From Chloroflexota bacterium (lineage in GTDB: Bacteria; Chloroflexota; Anaerolineae; Anaerolineales; Villigracilaceae), in contig JACRBJ010000058.1 in NCBI GenBank assembly GCA_016234555.1, positions 1 through 64,000 of the forward strand: DNA of 64,000 bases, written 5' to 3'. Numbering within the stretch: position 1 is the first letter of the stretch; each line of letters opens with the position of its first letter. Below, piece by piece: positions 1 to 8,263 of this stretch. Under the pieces are notes generated by a model. It worked only from the letters and a program-made list of their open reading frames with translations, did no database searches and was not told where the DNA came from. The position numbers and the translations under genes are program-made.

Positions 1-596
1 CGACGTTCACACCTTCGAAGACACCGACCTTTACGCCGTCCAATACGGCGACGTTCACACCATCGAAGACACCCACGTTCACGCCGTCCAACACTGCGAC
101 GTTCACACCTTCGAAGACACCGACCTTCACACCATCGAACACCGCGACGTTCACGCCCTCAAAGACGCCGACCTTTACTCCATCGAACACTGCGACGTTC
201 ACACCTTCGAAGACGCCGACCGCTACCGCGACGCCGTCCAACACCGCGACGTTCACGCCGTCCAACACTGCGACGTTCACGCCGTCCAACACTGCGACGT
301 TCACGCCGTCCAACACCGCGACGTTCACCCCGTCCAACACCGCGACGTTCACACCTTCAAAGACGCCCACCTTCACCCCGTCCAACACCGCGACGTTCAC
401 ACCTTCAAAGACGCCCACCTTCACGCCATCCAATACCGCAACGTTCACGCCCTCGAAGACGCCGACCGCTACCGCGACGCCGTCCAATACCGCGACGTTC
501 ACGCCCTCGAAGACGCTGACCGCTACTGCGACACCGTCCAACACTGCGACGTTCACGCCCTCGAAGACGCCTACTGTCACACCATCCAATGAGCCT
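1..596 (+). repeat. Tandem 48-bp coding repeat (two 24-bp halves)
   Basis: The unit encodes [16 protein letters not shown] and is repeated with small changes from the window edge to about 596. Each 48-bp unit is made of two 24-bp halves that differ mainly in Asn-Thr-Ala versus Lys-Thr-Pro codons. Some units are contracted, with runs of only the Asn-Thr-Ala half around 240-360. Substitutions are mostly at third positions, which suggests selection on the protein rather than very recent duplication. The array may extend beyond the window. Confidence 0.9.
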
Positions 597-1982
597 GCTA
601 CAACAACACCATCCCTTACAACAACATTTACTCAAACACCAACAATCCTTCCGCTCTCAACGTCCACCGTCGATCCCAAATGTAACCGCGCTACATTTAT
701 CAGGGATATAACCATTCCAGATGACACGGTTGTCAATGTGAATGAAAAATTCACAAAAACCTGGCGAATCAAGAATATCGGCACGTGTACATGGAAGTCG
801 ACCTACAAACTCATCTTTATCGATGGGGATAAAATGAGTGCCCCCGATTCCAAACTGCTTTCCAGCGACGTCGATCCCGATCAGACAATTGACATATCTG
901 TTGACTTCATCGCGCCCGCCACTCCTGGCGAGTACAAGGGGATCTGGATTTTAGAGGATAACAACGGGCAGAAATTTGGGTTTGGCGCATCTGCAAGCGG
1001 ACAAATATGGGTACAAGTAAGAGTTGTGGCAGCAGCTGAAAGCCCAACACCCCTGCCATCCCCGACACAAACCGTTGAACCAACTGGAGGACCAGTCACC
1101 AACCCAACCGCATCGACTCCATCCAGTGTCCCCCCATCATCAACCCCAACCGTTGGACCAACTGGGGAACCGGTCACCAACCCAACCGTGTCGACTCCAT
1201 CGAGCGTTTCCCCATCACCAACCTCAACCGTTGGACCAATCGGAGAACCAGTCACCAACCCGGCCGCGCTGATTCCATCCAACATATCTCCATCCCAGAC
1301 GCTTGCATACGACCTGGTTTCCGAAATGTGTTCCGCCCAGTGGTTTGTCGATTATGTTCAGCAGCCATGCCAGAGCGCGGGCAGTGATACGCAAAACGCC
1401 CTCCGCCTTGTCACATCCCCGGTTCTGGAAGATGGGAGCACGTTTGCCAATCCGGCGATCATGATAAGCCCGAATAACAAAAATGGTCCTATTCAGGGAA
1501 TATATCCTGAATATCTGGTGCAGCCCGGTGATCACTTCCGTGCCGTCGTGGGTTGCGAGATGAATTCCACATCCTGCTCCGCCCTCCTGCGGGTCAGCTA
1601 TAAGGATGTTTCAAGCACAGTGACGGACCTTTGGGCAACAGGCGAATTCTATGACCAGATGTTTACCCGGGTCGATATCGACCTTGGCGCTCTCGCAGGT
1701 CAAAAAGTTAGTTTCATTTTGGATGTAACGCCTTTGAATACGGACCCCGGCAACCACGTGATTTTGGCTTCCCCCGCCATCCATCACGAACCCCTGCCGA
1801 CAGCCACAGCTACAGTCGCGCCAACCGCCACAACCATGCCAACGAACACCGCTACAGTTATTCCCACGGCAACGGCAACGTCGTCGCCGATCTCGACACC
1901 TATACCGCCGTCGCAGACAGGGACTCCATCCCTGTGGGAGAAAATTCAAAACTTCTTCAAGGATATTTTCTCTGGTGGATAA
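3..1982 (+). CDS. Secreted Thr/Pro-repeat protein with NBR1-type Ig-like domain, 5' end outside window
   Basis: The reading frame is open from base 3 to the stop at 1982, so about 660 C-terminal residues are seen and the start lies upstream. Residues 1-200 are a Thr/Pro/Ser repeat ([16 protein letters not shown] and variants). Next comes an NBR1-like Ig domain of about 110 residues, starting near base 684 ([15 protein letters not shown]) and containing the typical [13 protein letters not shown] core. Then there are three degenerate 24-residue repeats ([11 protein letters not shown]), a beta-rich domain with four Cys (about 1310-1785), a second Thr/Pro tract and an amphipathic end ([15 protein letters not shown]). 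A GTG at 738 is not the start because it lies inside the Ig domain. The protein is probably extracellular or surface-attached. The Ig domain assignment is from family knowledge; the function is unknown. Confidence 0.8.
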   Translation, partial: TFTPSKTPTFTPSNTATFTPSKTPTFTPSNTATFTPSKTPTFTPSNTATFTPSKTPTFTPSNTATFTPSKTPTATATPSNTATFTPSNTATFTPSNTATFTPSNTATFTPSNTATFTPSKTPTFTPSNTATFTPSKTPTFTPSNTATFTPSKTPTATATPSNTATFTPSKTLTATATPSNTATFTPSKTPTVTPSNEPATTTPSLTTTFTQTPTILPLSTSTVDPKCNRATFIRDITIPDDTVVNVNEKFTKTWRIKNIGTCTWKSTYKLIFIDGDKMSAPDSKLLSSDVDPDQTIDISVDFIAPATPGEYKGIWILEDNNGQKFGFGASASGQIWVQVRVVAAAESPTPLPSPTQTVEPTGGPVTNPTASTPSSVPPSSTPTVGPTGEPVTNPTVSTPSSVSPSPTSTVGPIGEPVTNPAALIPSNISPSQTLAYDLVSEMCSAQWFVDYVQQPCQSAGSDTQNALRLVTSPVLEDGSTFANPAIMISPNNKNGPIQGIYPEYLVQPGDHFRAVVGCEMNSTSCSALLRVSYKDVSSTVTDLWATGEFYDQMFTRVDIDLGALAGQKVSFILDVTPLNTDPGNHVILASPAIHHEPLPTATATVAPTATTMPTNTATVIPTATATSSPISTPIPPSQTGTPSLWEKIQNFFKDIFSGG

Positions 1983-2054
1983 GAGTTGCAGGTGGAAAAT
2001 CCCCAACTTCGGGAATTATCTGTGGATCAGTCAGGTGTTGTCCCCCCGTCAATA

Positions 2055-2090
2055 TAAAACAAAAAGGTCTGGTTTTCACGCCAGACCTTT
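2055..2090 (-). terminator. Rho-independent terminator of tRNA-Lys
   Basis: A perfect 10-bp stem (2063-2072 with 2081-2090, AAAGGTCTGG) has an 8-base loop. On the minus strand it is followed by a T-rich run (TTGTTTTA). It lies just downstream of the tRNA-Lys gene. It could also stop transcription arriving from the repeat protein gene on the plus strand, although the plus-strand T-tract is weak. Confidence 0.8.
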
Positions 2091-2097
2091 CCGTTTG

Positions 2098-2169
2098 TGA
2101 CTCCGGGGGGATTCGAACCCTCAACCAATTGCTTAAGAGGCAACTGCTCTGCCATTGAGCTACGGAGCC
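2098..2169 (-). tRNA. tRNA-Lys (anticodon CTT)
   Basis: The minus strand folds as a cloverleaf. The 7-bp acceptor stem pairs GGCTCCG with CGGAGTC (one G-T pair) and the discriminator base is A. The anticodon stem GTTGC/GCAAT encloses the loop CTCTTAA, giving anticodon CTT (Lys, AAG codon). The T-arm has the loop TTCGAAT. The 3' CCA is not encoded. Confidence 0.93.
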
Positions 2170-2292
2170 GTTCACTAAACTTAGCGGGGCGTATTATACC
2201 GCAAAGGTATTTTGTGTCAATCGTTTTTTTCAAGCCGATTCATGATCCAAAGCAAAGAGGAAGGTCGGATAATTGCCCCGCCCCGGCGGTCG

Positions 2293-3345
2293 TCATCTCA
2301 CAGTGACCGTCACTCCATCGTCGTTGCAGGCTTCCCCGCGACAGACATAAACAGTCACAAAATATTTTCCCTTCGCGCCGAAAGTATACGACAGTATGCC
2401 CGTATTATTGCTGATTCTGTCCACGAATTTGCTGTCACGATAAATTGCAAAGGAGTAGGAGCAGAAAGGATTATTCCCGCATGGTATCATGCTCCCATCG
2501 GCGAATTTGATGTAGGACGTCCGCGCATCGAAGTTAATCATCAACGGCGTTTTGCCATCATCATCAGTGGATTGCAGGATGGCGGTCATTGTGCTGCCTT
2601 TTGGCGTAGGCGTGGAGGATGGCGTTGAAGTCGCCGTGTCAGTGGGCGTCGGAGTGGATGTCGCGCTGGCGGTTGGCGAGGCGGTGGGAGTGACCTCGGT
2701 GCTGGTTACCACCAGGACAATCGGGGTTGGTGACACATACTCCGTTGCTGTCGGGGACTCGGGCGTGGTGGAGGCGGGTTCCGTTGGAGTCAACAAGTTG
2801 GTTGCCGTTGGCGTGGGTGTGGGTTCAGTCCGATTCCTAGGAAATGACGAATTTAGCAATGCGGCAAAAATTAACACAAGCAATACAACAACCGCTATCG
2901 CATATTTATTTTTCGAAACAAATGAATTTATCTTTATTTCTGTATCGGGTAAAGGCATGATCCCCGGCTCAACAGCCAAAGCCTTTAATAGGTCCGTAAA
3001 TCCCTGGCGATATTTTCCACCCTGCACATCAATGTAATTCAGATCAAGATAATTCAAAGGCAATTCGCAGGGGCAATACATCAACGGTATTATTTTTCGT
3101 TCAAGGTTGCTGGCAAACAAAAACTCGCGTTCCACCCATTCTGAAGCAATCGAATCCGGTGAAAGCACCACGATAACAAATTGACTATTTCTAATGGCAG
3201 CCTCAATTTCGATCCTCCATCGAGAGCCACCGCGCAGGCTCGATACGTCATACCAGACATCAAGCCCCACGTTTTTCAAATCTGCAACCAACTCCTCGAC
3301 AAAAGAGACGTCTTTGCGGGAATAGGATATAAAAACCTTGGTCAT
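2293..3345 (-). CDS. TIR domain-membrane-Thr/Pro linker-PKD-like protein
   Basis: Residues 1-130 form a TIR domain. It has the start MTKVFISYSRKD, then WYDVSSLRGG, and SEWVEREF, in which Glu74 sits where catalytic Glu occurs in TIR NAD-cleaving enzymes. One transmembrane helix follows (about 147-168, AIAVVVLLVLIFAALL), then a Thr/Pro-rich linker of roughly 70 residues, then a C-terminal beta-sandwich of about 95 residues resembling a PKD or Ig-like fold (PLMINFDARTS...YSFAIYRDSK...YTFGAKGKYFVTVYV). The layout implies a cytoplasmic TIR and an external sensor domain. No known TIR defence partner lies beside it. The TIR call is secure; signalling by NAD cleavage is inference. Confidence 0.85.
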   Translation of the reverse strand: MTKVFISYSRKDVSFVEELVADLKNVGLDVWYDVSSLRGGSRWRIEIEAAIRNSQFVIVVLSPDSIASEWVEREFLFASNLERKIIPLMYCPCELPLNYLDLNYIDVQGGKYRQGFTDLLKALAVEPGIMPLPDTEIKINSFVSKNKYAIAVVVLLVLIFAALLNSSFPRNRTEPTPTPTATNLLTPTEPASTTPESPTATEYVSPTPIVLVVTSTEVTPTASPTASATSTPTPTDTATSTPSSTPTPKGSTMTAILQSTDDDGKTPLMINFDARTSYIKFADGSMIPCGNNPFCSYSFAIYRDSKFVDRISNNTGILSYTFGAKGKYFVTVYVCRGEACNDDGVTVTVR

Positions 3346-3590
3346 ACGGATACCTTCCGACTGAGATTAATCCAAGACAGAAATCAATTCTCACACTGTT
3401 TAGCCATGTGCCATGCGGATTTCCAGGTTGGCAGGTTAACGCGAAGCGTGACAAAGGGAAGACTTGGGTGGTGTTTGGATCCGGGCATTCGGTTTGTCCC
3501 ACCAAAACTGGGTAATTCAAATTATACGCCTGTTGCCCTTCAACGAACTTGCCAATTTTCCCCCCGCCACAAGGTATACTGAGCGCCATT

Positions 3591-4292
3591 ATGGGCAAAG
3601 CCGACTTACACATCCACACCACCTACAGCATGGACGGAACCGCCAGCGTGCGCGAGGCGTTGGAGAGCGCTGTCCGCGCCGGGTTGGACGTGATCACCAT
3701 CACCGACCACAACGAGATTCAAGGCGCACTCGAAGCACGGGAGATTTGCGCCCGCTTCGGGGTCGAGGTCATCCCCGGAGTCGAGGTCACGACAAAAGAC
3801 GGGCATCTGGTCGCGCTCTTCGTCGAGCAGGACATCCTCAGAGGCATGTCGGTCATTGATACCCTGCTCCTCATCCGCGACTTGGGCGGGATCGCAATCG
3901 CCCCACATCCGCAACAGCCTGTGCCGAACAGCATCACTCTGCACAGCATCCGCAGGGCACTTGAACATCCGCTGGCGCGGGAGGCGCTGCTCGGCATTGA
4001 AGTGTGCAACATGAACCCCAGCCACAGTCCATACAATCAACATTCACAGCAGATCGCCGAAGGGCTGCCGCTGGCGCGCATCGCATCGAGCGACGCGCAC
4101 ATGGCTTCGATGATCGGCGCGGCAATCACCCACTTCGAGGGCAGGTCAACACAGGAATTGCGTCAAGCCATCCAACGGCGCGCCACCCGCCCCGAACAGG
4201 TCAACCACGAGAATCCGCAGCGGGTCTTCTTCCGCTGGCTCAGGTTGTATTTCCGCCGGCAATTCTCGCAGCCAAAACCATCCGGGCTATAA
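3591..4292 (+). CDS. PHP domain metal-dependent phosphoesterase
   Basis: The 233-residue protein begins MGKADLHIHTTYSMDG, the HxH metal motif of the PHP family. Further metal-ligand motifs are TDHNEI, PGVEVT and APHPQQP, and a late SSDAHMAS carries the final DxH. Such proteins hydrolyse phosphoesters, often nucleotides or histidinol phosphate. This single-domain form resembles the YciV/TrpH group. The ATG at 3591 is preferred to the upstream one at 3549 because homology begins at this Met and the extra 14 residues are Pro-rich and unlike the family. The substrate is unknown. Confidence 0.88.
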   Translation: MGKADLHIHTTYSMDGTASVREALESAVRAGLDVITITDHNEIQGALEAREICARFGVEVIPGVEVTTKDGHLVALFVEQDILRGMSVIDTLLLIRDLGGIAIAPHPQQPVPNSITLHSIRRALEHPLAREALLGIEVCNMNPSHSPYNQHSQQIAEGLPLARIASSDAHMASMIGAAITHFEGRSTQELRQAIQRRATRPEQVNHENPQRVFFRWLRLYFRRQFSQPKPSGL

Positions 4293-4339
4293 TTCAGCGG
4301 CTTGGATATACCATCTATGAACTGGAGTAACAACTTCGC

Positions 4340-5452
4340 ATGATTGCCGGTCTCGACGGGATACGGGGGATTGCCTTTCTCATCGTCTTCTTTTTTCACA
4401 CGCGCAACCTGCCCTTCGGCTGGATGGGCGTGCAGTTGTTCTTCGTGCTTTCGGGTTTCCTCATCACCGACATCCTGCTGCGGATGAAGGAAAAATATCC
4501 GCGCCGTGAATTCTTCTTCAAATTCTACGGGCGGCGTTTTTTGCGCATCTTCCCGCTGTATTATTTTTACCTCGCCCTGCTGACCGCGCTCATCTTCCTG
4601 CTGCCCCTGATCGACCTGAAAGGCATCCGTCCCGAACTCAACAAGGGTTTCCTCAACCAGATTTGGGTCTCGCTCTTTTACCTATACGACTTCTTCCACG
4701 CCAGCGCCTTCTTCGAGCGCAGCCGTTTCTTCACCCATCTCTGGTCGCTTTCGGTGGAGGAACAGTTCTATTTTGTCTGGCCGATGCTGATCTTCCTGAC
4801 CCCGCGCGAAAAGTTCAAACAGTTGTGTCTCACCGCCATCGGGCTGGGATTCATCTTCCGCCTCGCCATCACCCTCATCTACCGCGGAGGACTCCTCCCC
4901 TTTTTGTTGACTGACCCTCAACTGGCGGTGAACGTTCTGCCTTTCTCCCATCTGGACGCCTTCGCCTTCGGCGCGTACATCACCCGCTTCGAGATTCCCC
5001 GTCCGCGCTTGCAGTTGATTGCCCTGACGATAGCTGTCCCTGCCATTGGGCTGCTCACCGACTTCCTGCGCAAAGGGACCCTGACCTTCGCCATCGGCTA
5101 TGACCTGCCGATGACAGGCTTCTACAAGGAGGTCTGGGGCTATACCCTGTTGAATTATCTCTTCGCCGTGCTGATTTATAACGTGGCGCGTACAGGCTTT
5201 TTGACGAGAATTCTCGAAATTGCTCCCCTGCGTTACATGGGAAAGATTTCGTATGGCTTGTACGTTTATCACTACGGGGTCATCGCCATCATGGTGGCGC
5301 TCTTCCGAAAATACGAGTTGGACTATTCCCTGCGCTCCCCGCAGATGTTCTTCGCTTCCTTCGGTGCGACGCTGCTGATCGCCACCGTCAGTTTTTACCT
5401 GCTCGAAAAGCCAATCACCGATTTGAAGGACAGGCTCTTTTCCACCTCATGA
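4340..5452 (+). CDS. Acyltransferase 3 family membrane protein (OafA/YrhL type)
   Basis: The protein has 370 residues with about ten hydrophobic helices. Family hallmarks are GIRGIAFLIVFFFHTRNLP near the N-terminus (His in the first helix), VQLFFVLSGFLITDILL, the charged RRFLRIFPLYYFYL and LWSLSVEEQFYFVWP. These integral membrane enzymes add acyl groups to cell-surface sugars or lipids. A GGAG ribosome site lies about 11 bases before the ATG. The last six bases overlap the end of recO on the opposite strand. Confidence 0.9.
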   Translation: MIAGLDGIRGIAFLIVFFFHTRNLPFGWMGVQLFFVLSGFLITDILLRMKEKYPRREFFFKFYGRRFLRIFPLYYFYLALLTALIFLLPLIDLKGIRPELNKGFLNQIWVSLFYLYDFFHASAFFERSRFFTHLWSLSVEEQFYFVWPMLIFLTPREKFKQLCLTAIGLGFIFRLAITLIYRGGLLPFLLTDPQLAVNVLPFSHLDAFAFGAYITRFEIPRPRLQLIALTIAVPAIGLLTDFLRKGTLTFAIGYDLPMTGFYKEVWGYTLLNYLFAVLIYNVARTGFLTRILEIAPLRYMGKISYGLYVYHYGVIAIMVALFRKYELDYSLRSPQMFFASFGATLLIATVSFYLLEKPITDLKDRLFSTS

Positions 5453-6205
5453 TCTTACCCGCTTGATGAAGCCCGGCGTGTTCAACTCCCGTTCCAGCAG
5501 GTAGGTGAAATATCCCTGCATGAGGATTTCGGTTTCCTTCTGGACCTCGAAGCTGGGATTTGCGCGAGAGGCGTCCCTGTAACTCGACCTTTGGAAGTGG
5601 CGCAGATATTTGAGCGCCTCCATCGAAATCTTCTCCAGGTTGGGAAGTCCCAGCCCGCAGCGGGGACAGATCACGCCGCCCGCCGTCGCCGAGAAAAATT
5701 GATCCTCCGCCTGAATCTCCCGCCCGCAGTTGGCGCACTCGAACAGTTGCGGACGAAATCCCGCAGCGTCCAAAAATCTCATCTCGAAATATCGAATCGG
5801 CAGCCAGGCGCTTTCCGCCTTTTCGATCCGGTCGAGCGTATCGACCAGCAGTTTGAAGAGCGTGGGATTCCCGCCTTCCTCTTCGCGCGAAAAACGGTAA
5901 AGCAATTCGACGACATACGCGGCGTGACCGGTTTTGGTCAGGTTGTCGTGCAGGGGCAGAAAGGCGTTGACCGTCTCCGCCTGGGTCACGATCAACAGGT
6001 CGCGTCCCCTGGCAAGTTGCAGGGTCACATGCGTAAAAGGTTGAAGATGTCCCGCCTTGCGTGAGGTGATCTTCCGCGCCCCCTTTGCCAGCGCGCGCAC
6101 CAATCCGTGCTCGCGGGTGTAGAGCGTCAGCAGGCGGTCTGCCTCACCCCAGTCACTGTGACGGAGGACAACGGCGGAAGCGCGGAAGGAACGAAAGTCG
6201 CTCAC
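5447..6205 (-). CDS. recO: DNA repair protein RecO
   Basis: RecO helps load RecA at single-strand gaps in the RecFOR pathway. The 252-residue protein has the N-terminal OB-fold region (RASAVVLRHSDWGEADRLL, LVRALAKGARK) and a central helical part. A zinc-binding knuckle of two CxxC pairs is present (CANCGRE and CPRCG). The length is typical. It is convergent with the acyltransferase gene, and cdd lies 45 bases upstream on the same strand. Confidence 0.93.
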   Translation of the reverse strand: MSDFRSFRASAVVLRHSDWGEADRLLTLYTREHGLVRALAKGARKITSRKAGHLQPFTHVTLQLARGRDLLIVTQAETVNAFLPLHDNLTKTGHAAYVVELLYRFSREEEGGNPTLFKLLVDTLDRIEKAESAWLPIRYFEMRFLDAAGFRPQLFECANCGREIQAEDQFFSATAGGVICPRCGLGLPNLEKISMEALKYLRHFQRSSYRDASRANPSFEVQKETEILMQGYFTYLLERELNTPGFIKRVRS

Positions 6206-6250
6206 TCTTCAATTACCATTTATCAATTACAGATATCGGTAATTCGTAAT

Positions 6251-6655
6251 TCACTTCAAATCCGCCGGGGTAAACGCCTGTGGCAGAAGTTGGGCAACGG
6301 TCATTTCCTGCTTCAAAGTTCCAGAGCCGTCGGCGATCACGACAACGATGTCCAGCCCGAACTCCGCCATCACCTGACGGCATCCGCCGCAGGGGGAACC
6401 GCCGTTGTCGGTGGCGACGACAATCACCTCGAATTCGGTCTCGCCTTCGGAGACCGCCTTGAAGATTGCCACGCGCTCGGCGCACATGGTATGCGGATAC
6501 ACGGCATTCTCCACGTTCACGCCGGTAAAGATGCGCCCGCTCTTCGTCCGCAGCGCCGCGCCCACGCGATACTTCGAGTATGGGGCATACGCAAGCTTGC
6601 GCGCTTCGTTGGCAAGGTCAATCAAGGATTGTCGTTCTTCATTTGTGAGTTTCAT
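6251..6655 (-). CDS. cdd: Cytidine deaminase
   Basis: This zinc enzyme converts cytidine and deoxycytidine to uridine forms in pyrimidine salvage. The 134-residue protein has the classic small homotetrameric CDA motifs: YSKYRVGAAL, NVENAVYPHTMCAERVAI (zinc Cys and catalytic Glu) and PCGGCRQVM (two further zinc Cys). It lies between recO and glmU on the same strand. The short gap to glmU contains a repeated TACCTGTCTACTT, which is unremarkable. Confidence 0.95.
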   Translation of the reverse strand: MKLTNEERQSLIDLANEARKLAYAPYSKYRVGAALRTKSGRIFTGVNVENAVYPHTMCAERVAIFKAVSEGETEFEVIVVATDNGGSPCGGCRQVMAEFGLDIVVVIADGSGTLKQEMTVAQLLPQAFTPADLK

Positions 6656-6697
6656 ATGTACCTGTCTACTTTTCTACTTGCTTAACTGCGTACCTGT

Positions 6698-8068
6698 CTA
6701 CTTCTTCGCCTTTCGTTCAAGCTTCCTGATGGCGCGGGCTGGGACACCGACCACCAGCGTATCCTCCGCCACATTCTTTGTCACCACCGCGCCCGCTCCC
6801 GTGCGTGCGCCGGCGCCGATCTTCAACGGGGCGACCAACATGGTATCGGAGCCGATAAAAACGTCCTCGCCGATCTCGGTGGGATGCTTCTTCTCGCCGT
6901 CGTAATTGCAAGTGATGGTTCCCGCGCCGATGTTGGTGTTTGCGCCGATCTGGGCATTGCCGATGTAGGAGAAGTGCCCCATCTTCACACCTTCGAAGAG
7001 ATGCGAATCCTTCACTTCGCCGAAGTTCCCCATGTGGACGTGATTTCCCAAATGCGCGCCTTTTCGCAAGCGGGCAAAGGGACCCATATCCACATAGTCG
7101 TCGAGCACCGCGCCTTCGGTGACGGAGGCAAGCACTTTGCAGAAGTTCCCAATCTTCGTATCGCGGATGATGGAGTTGGGTCCGATGACGTTGCCTTCGC
7201 CGATCTCGGTCTTGCCATGCAGGTAGGTGTTCGGCATGACCACCGTGTCTTTTCCAATTTTTACGCTGGCTTCGATGTAGGTCGAAGCAGGGTCAATCAT
7301 CGTCACGCCGTTCAGCATGTGACCTTCGTTGATGCGGCGGCGCATGGCGGTTTCCACTTCCGTGAGATGCACGCGGGTGTTAATGCCGATGGTCTCCTCC
7401 ACGTCGTCCATCAAGGTGGCTTGCACGGGCACACCATCCTTCGTCGCCAGTTCAACGGTGTCGGTCAGGTAGTATTCACCCTTCCTGGGATTCTTCGGGA
7501 TGCGATGCAGAGCATCCCAAAGCCAGTTCGCATCGAAGCAGTATCCGCCCACGTTGAGTTCCCTGACCTTCAACTGCTCGGGCGTGGCGACGTATTCCTC
7601 GACGATGGCTTCCACTGTCCCGTCCGGCTTGCGGATGATCCTGCCGAAGCCGCGCGGGTCGTCGGCGACGACGGTCAACAGCGAGATGGGTCCCGTGTTA
7701 TTCTTCTGCGTCTCGACCAGCTTTTGCAAGGTCTCGCCGCGCAACAGGGGCATGTCGCCGTAGCAGACAACGACCAGGTCGGTCTTGCCTTTCAGCGCCG
7801 ACTCCGCCTGCATCACGGCATGACCCGTCCCCAGTTGGGGTTCCTGCAAAACGGTTTGGGCGGAATCGCCGAGATATTTCGTCACCTCGTCCGCGCCATA
7901 ACCGACCACCACAATCGGCTTTTCGGTGGTGGACTGGCTGATGGCTTGCAGGGAATGCCAGATCATTGGCTTGCCCGCAACGGCATGCAGCATCTTGGGC
8001 AGGTTCGATTTCATGCGCGTGCCTTGCCCGGCGGCAAGCAAAACGGCTGTTACTTTCATGGGGTTCAC
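6698..8068 (-). CDS. glmU: Bifunctional UDP-GlcNAc pyrophosphorylase / GlcN-1-P acetyltransferase
   Basis: GlmU makes UDP-GlcNAc for peptidoglycan and glycans. The N-terminal uridylyltransferase begins AVLLAAGQGTRMKSNLPKML and continues with LGTGHAVMQAE and YGDMPLLRGET. The C-terminal half is a hexapeptide left-handed beta-helix (IGEGNVIGPNSIIRDTKIG) with the acetyltransferase signature NYDGEKKHPTEIG and the end GVPARAIRKLERK. At 456 residues it is the family's normal length. A tRNA-Gln lies just upstream on the same strand. Confidence 0.95.
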   Translation of the reverse strand: MNPMKVTAVLLAAGQGTRMKSNLPKMLHAVAGKPMIWHSLQAISQSTTEKPIVVVGYGADEVTKYLGDSAQTVLQEPQLGTGHAVMQAESALKGKTDLVVVCYGDMPLLRGETLQKLVETQKNNTGPISLLTVVADDPRGFGRIIRKPDGTVEAIVEEYVATPEQLKVRELNVGGYCFDANWLWDALHRIPKNPRKGEYYLTDTVELATKDGVPVQATLMDDVEETIGINTRVHLTEVETAMRRRINEGHMLNGVTMIDPASTYIEASVKIGKDTVVMPNTYLHGKTEIGEGNVIGPNSIIRDTKIGNFCKVLASVTEGAVLDDYVDMGPFARLRKGAHLGNHVHMGNFGEVKDSHLFEGVKMGHFSYIGNAQIGANTNIGAGTITCNYDGEKKHPTEIGEDVFIGSDTMLVAPLKIGAGARTGAGAVVTKNVAEDTLVVGVPARAIRKLERKAKK

Positions 8069-8130
8069 CTCAACAAAGAATTAAAGCACAAGCAGGATTC
8101 ATTCAACGCGAAGCGCCAACAAATCCTGCT

Positions 8131-8157
8131 TAGAAAAGAAACCCCGCCTGAGCGGGG
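8131..8157 (-). terminator. Rho-independent terminator of tRNA-Gln
   Basis: The stem CCCCGC/GCGGGG (8142-8147 with 8152-8157) has a 4-base loop. On the minus strand it is followed by TTTCTTTTCT. It starts within 10 bases of the tRNA-Gln 3' end and separates the tRNA from glmU. Confidence 0.75.
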
Positions 8158-8161
8158 GGTC

Positions 8162-8235
8162 TGGCTGGGGCACCTGGATTCGAACCAAGATCCACAGCTC
8201 CAAAGGCTGGTGTGCTGCCATTGCACCATGCCCCA
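8162..8235 (-). tRNA. tRNA-Gln (anticodon TTG), CCA encoded
   Basis: The minus strand shows the acceptor stem TGGGGCA/TGCCCCA, discriminator G, then an encoded CCA at 8162-8164. The anticodon stem CAGC/GCTG encloses CTTTGGA, giving TTG (Gln). The T-loop is TTCGAAT. Encoded CCA contrasts with the tRNA-Lys at 2098. Confidence 0.94.
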
Positions 8236-8263
8236 GTGCGGGCAGGATTGTATCACAAATTTT

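Noticed and set aside
1..596. 48-bp repeats as a CRISPR array
   Set aside because: There are no unique spacers; the units are contiguous, multiples of three, and keep one protein frame open.
405..1285. Open frames on the minus strand across the repeat protein (Gly/Arg- or Val/Gly-rich)
   Set aside because: They are shadows of the Thr/Pro repeats read in reverse and have no ribosome sites or family features.
2293..3345. Anti-phage defence island around the TIR protein
   Set aside because: Neighbours are tRNA-Lys, a repeat protein and housekeeping genes; no cyclase, SIR2, Argonaute or restriction gene is near.
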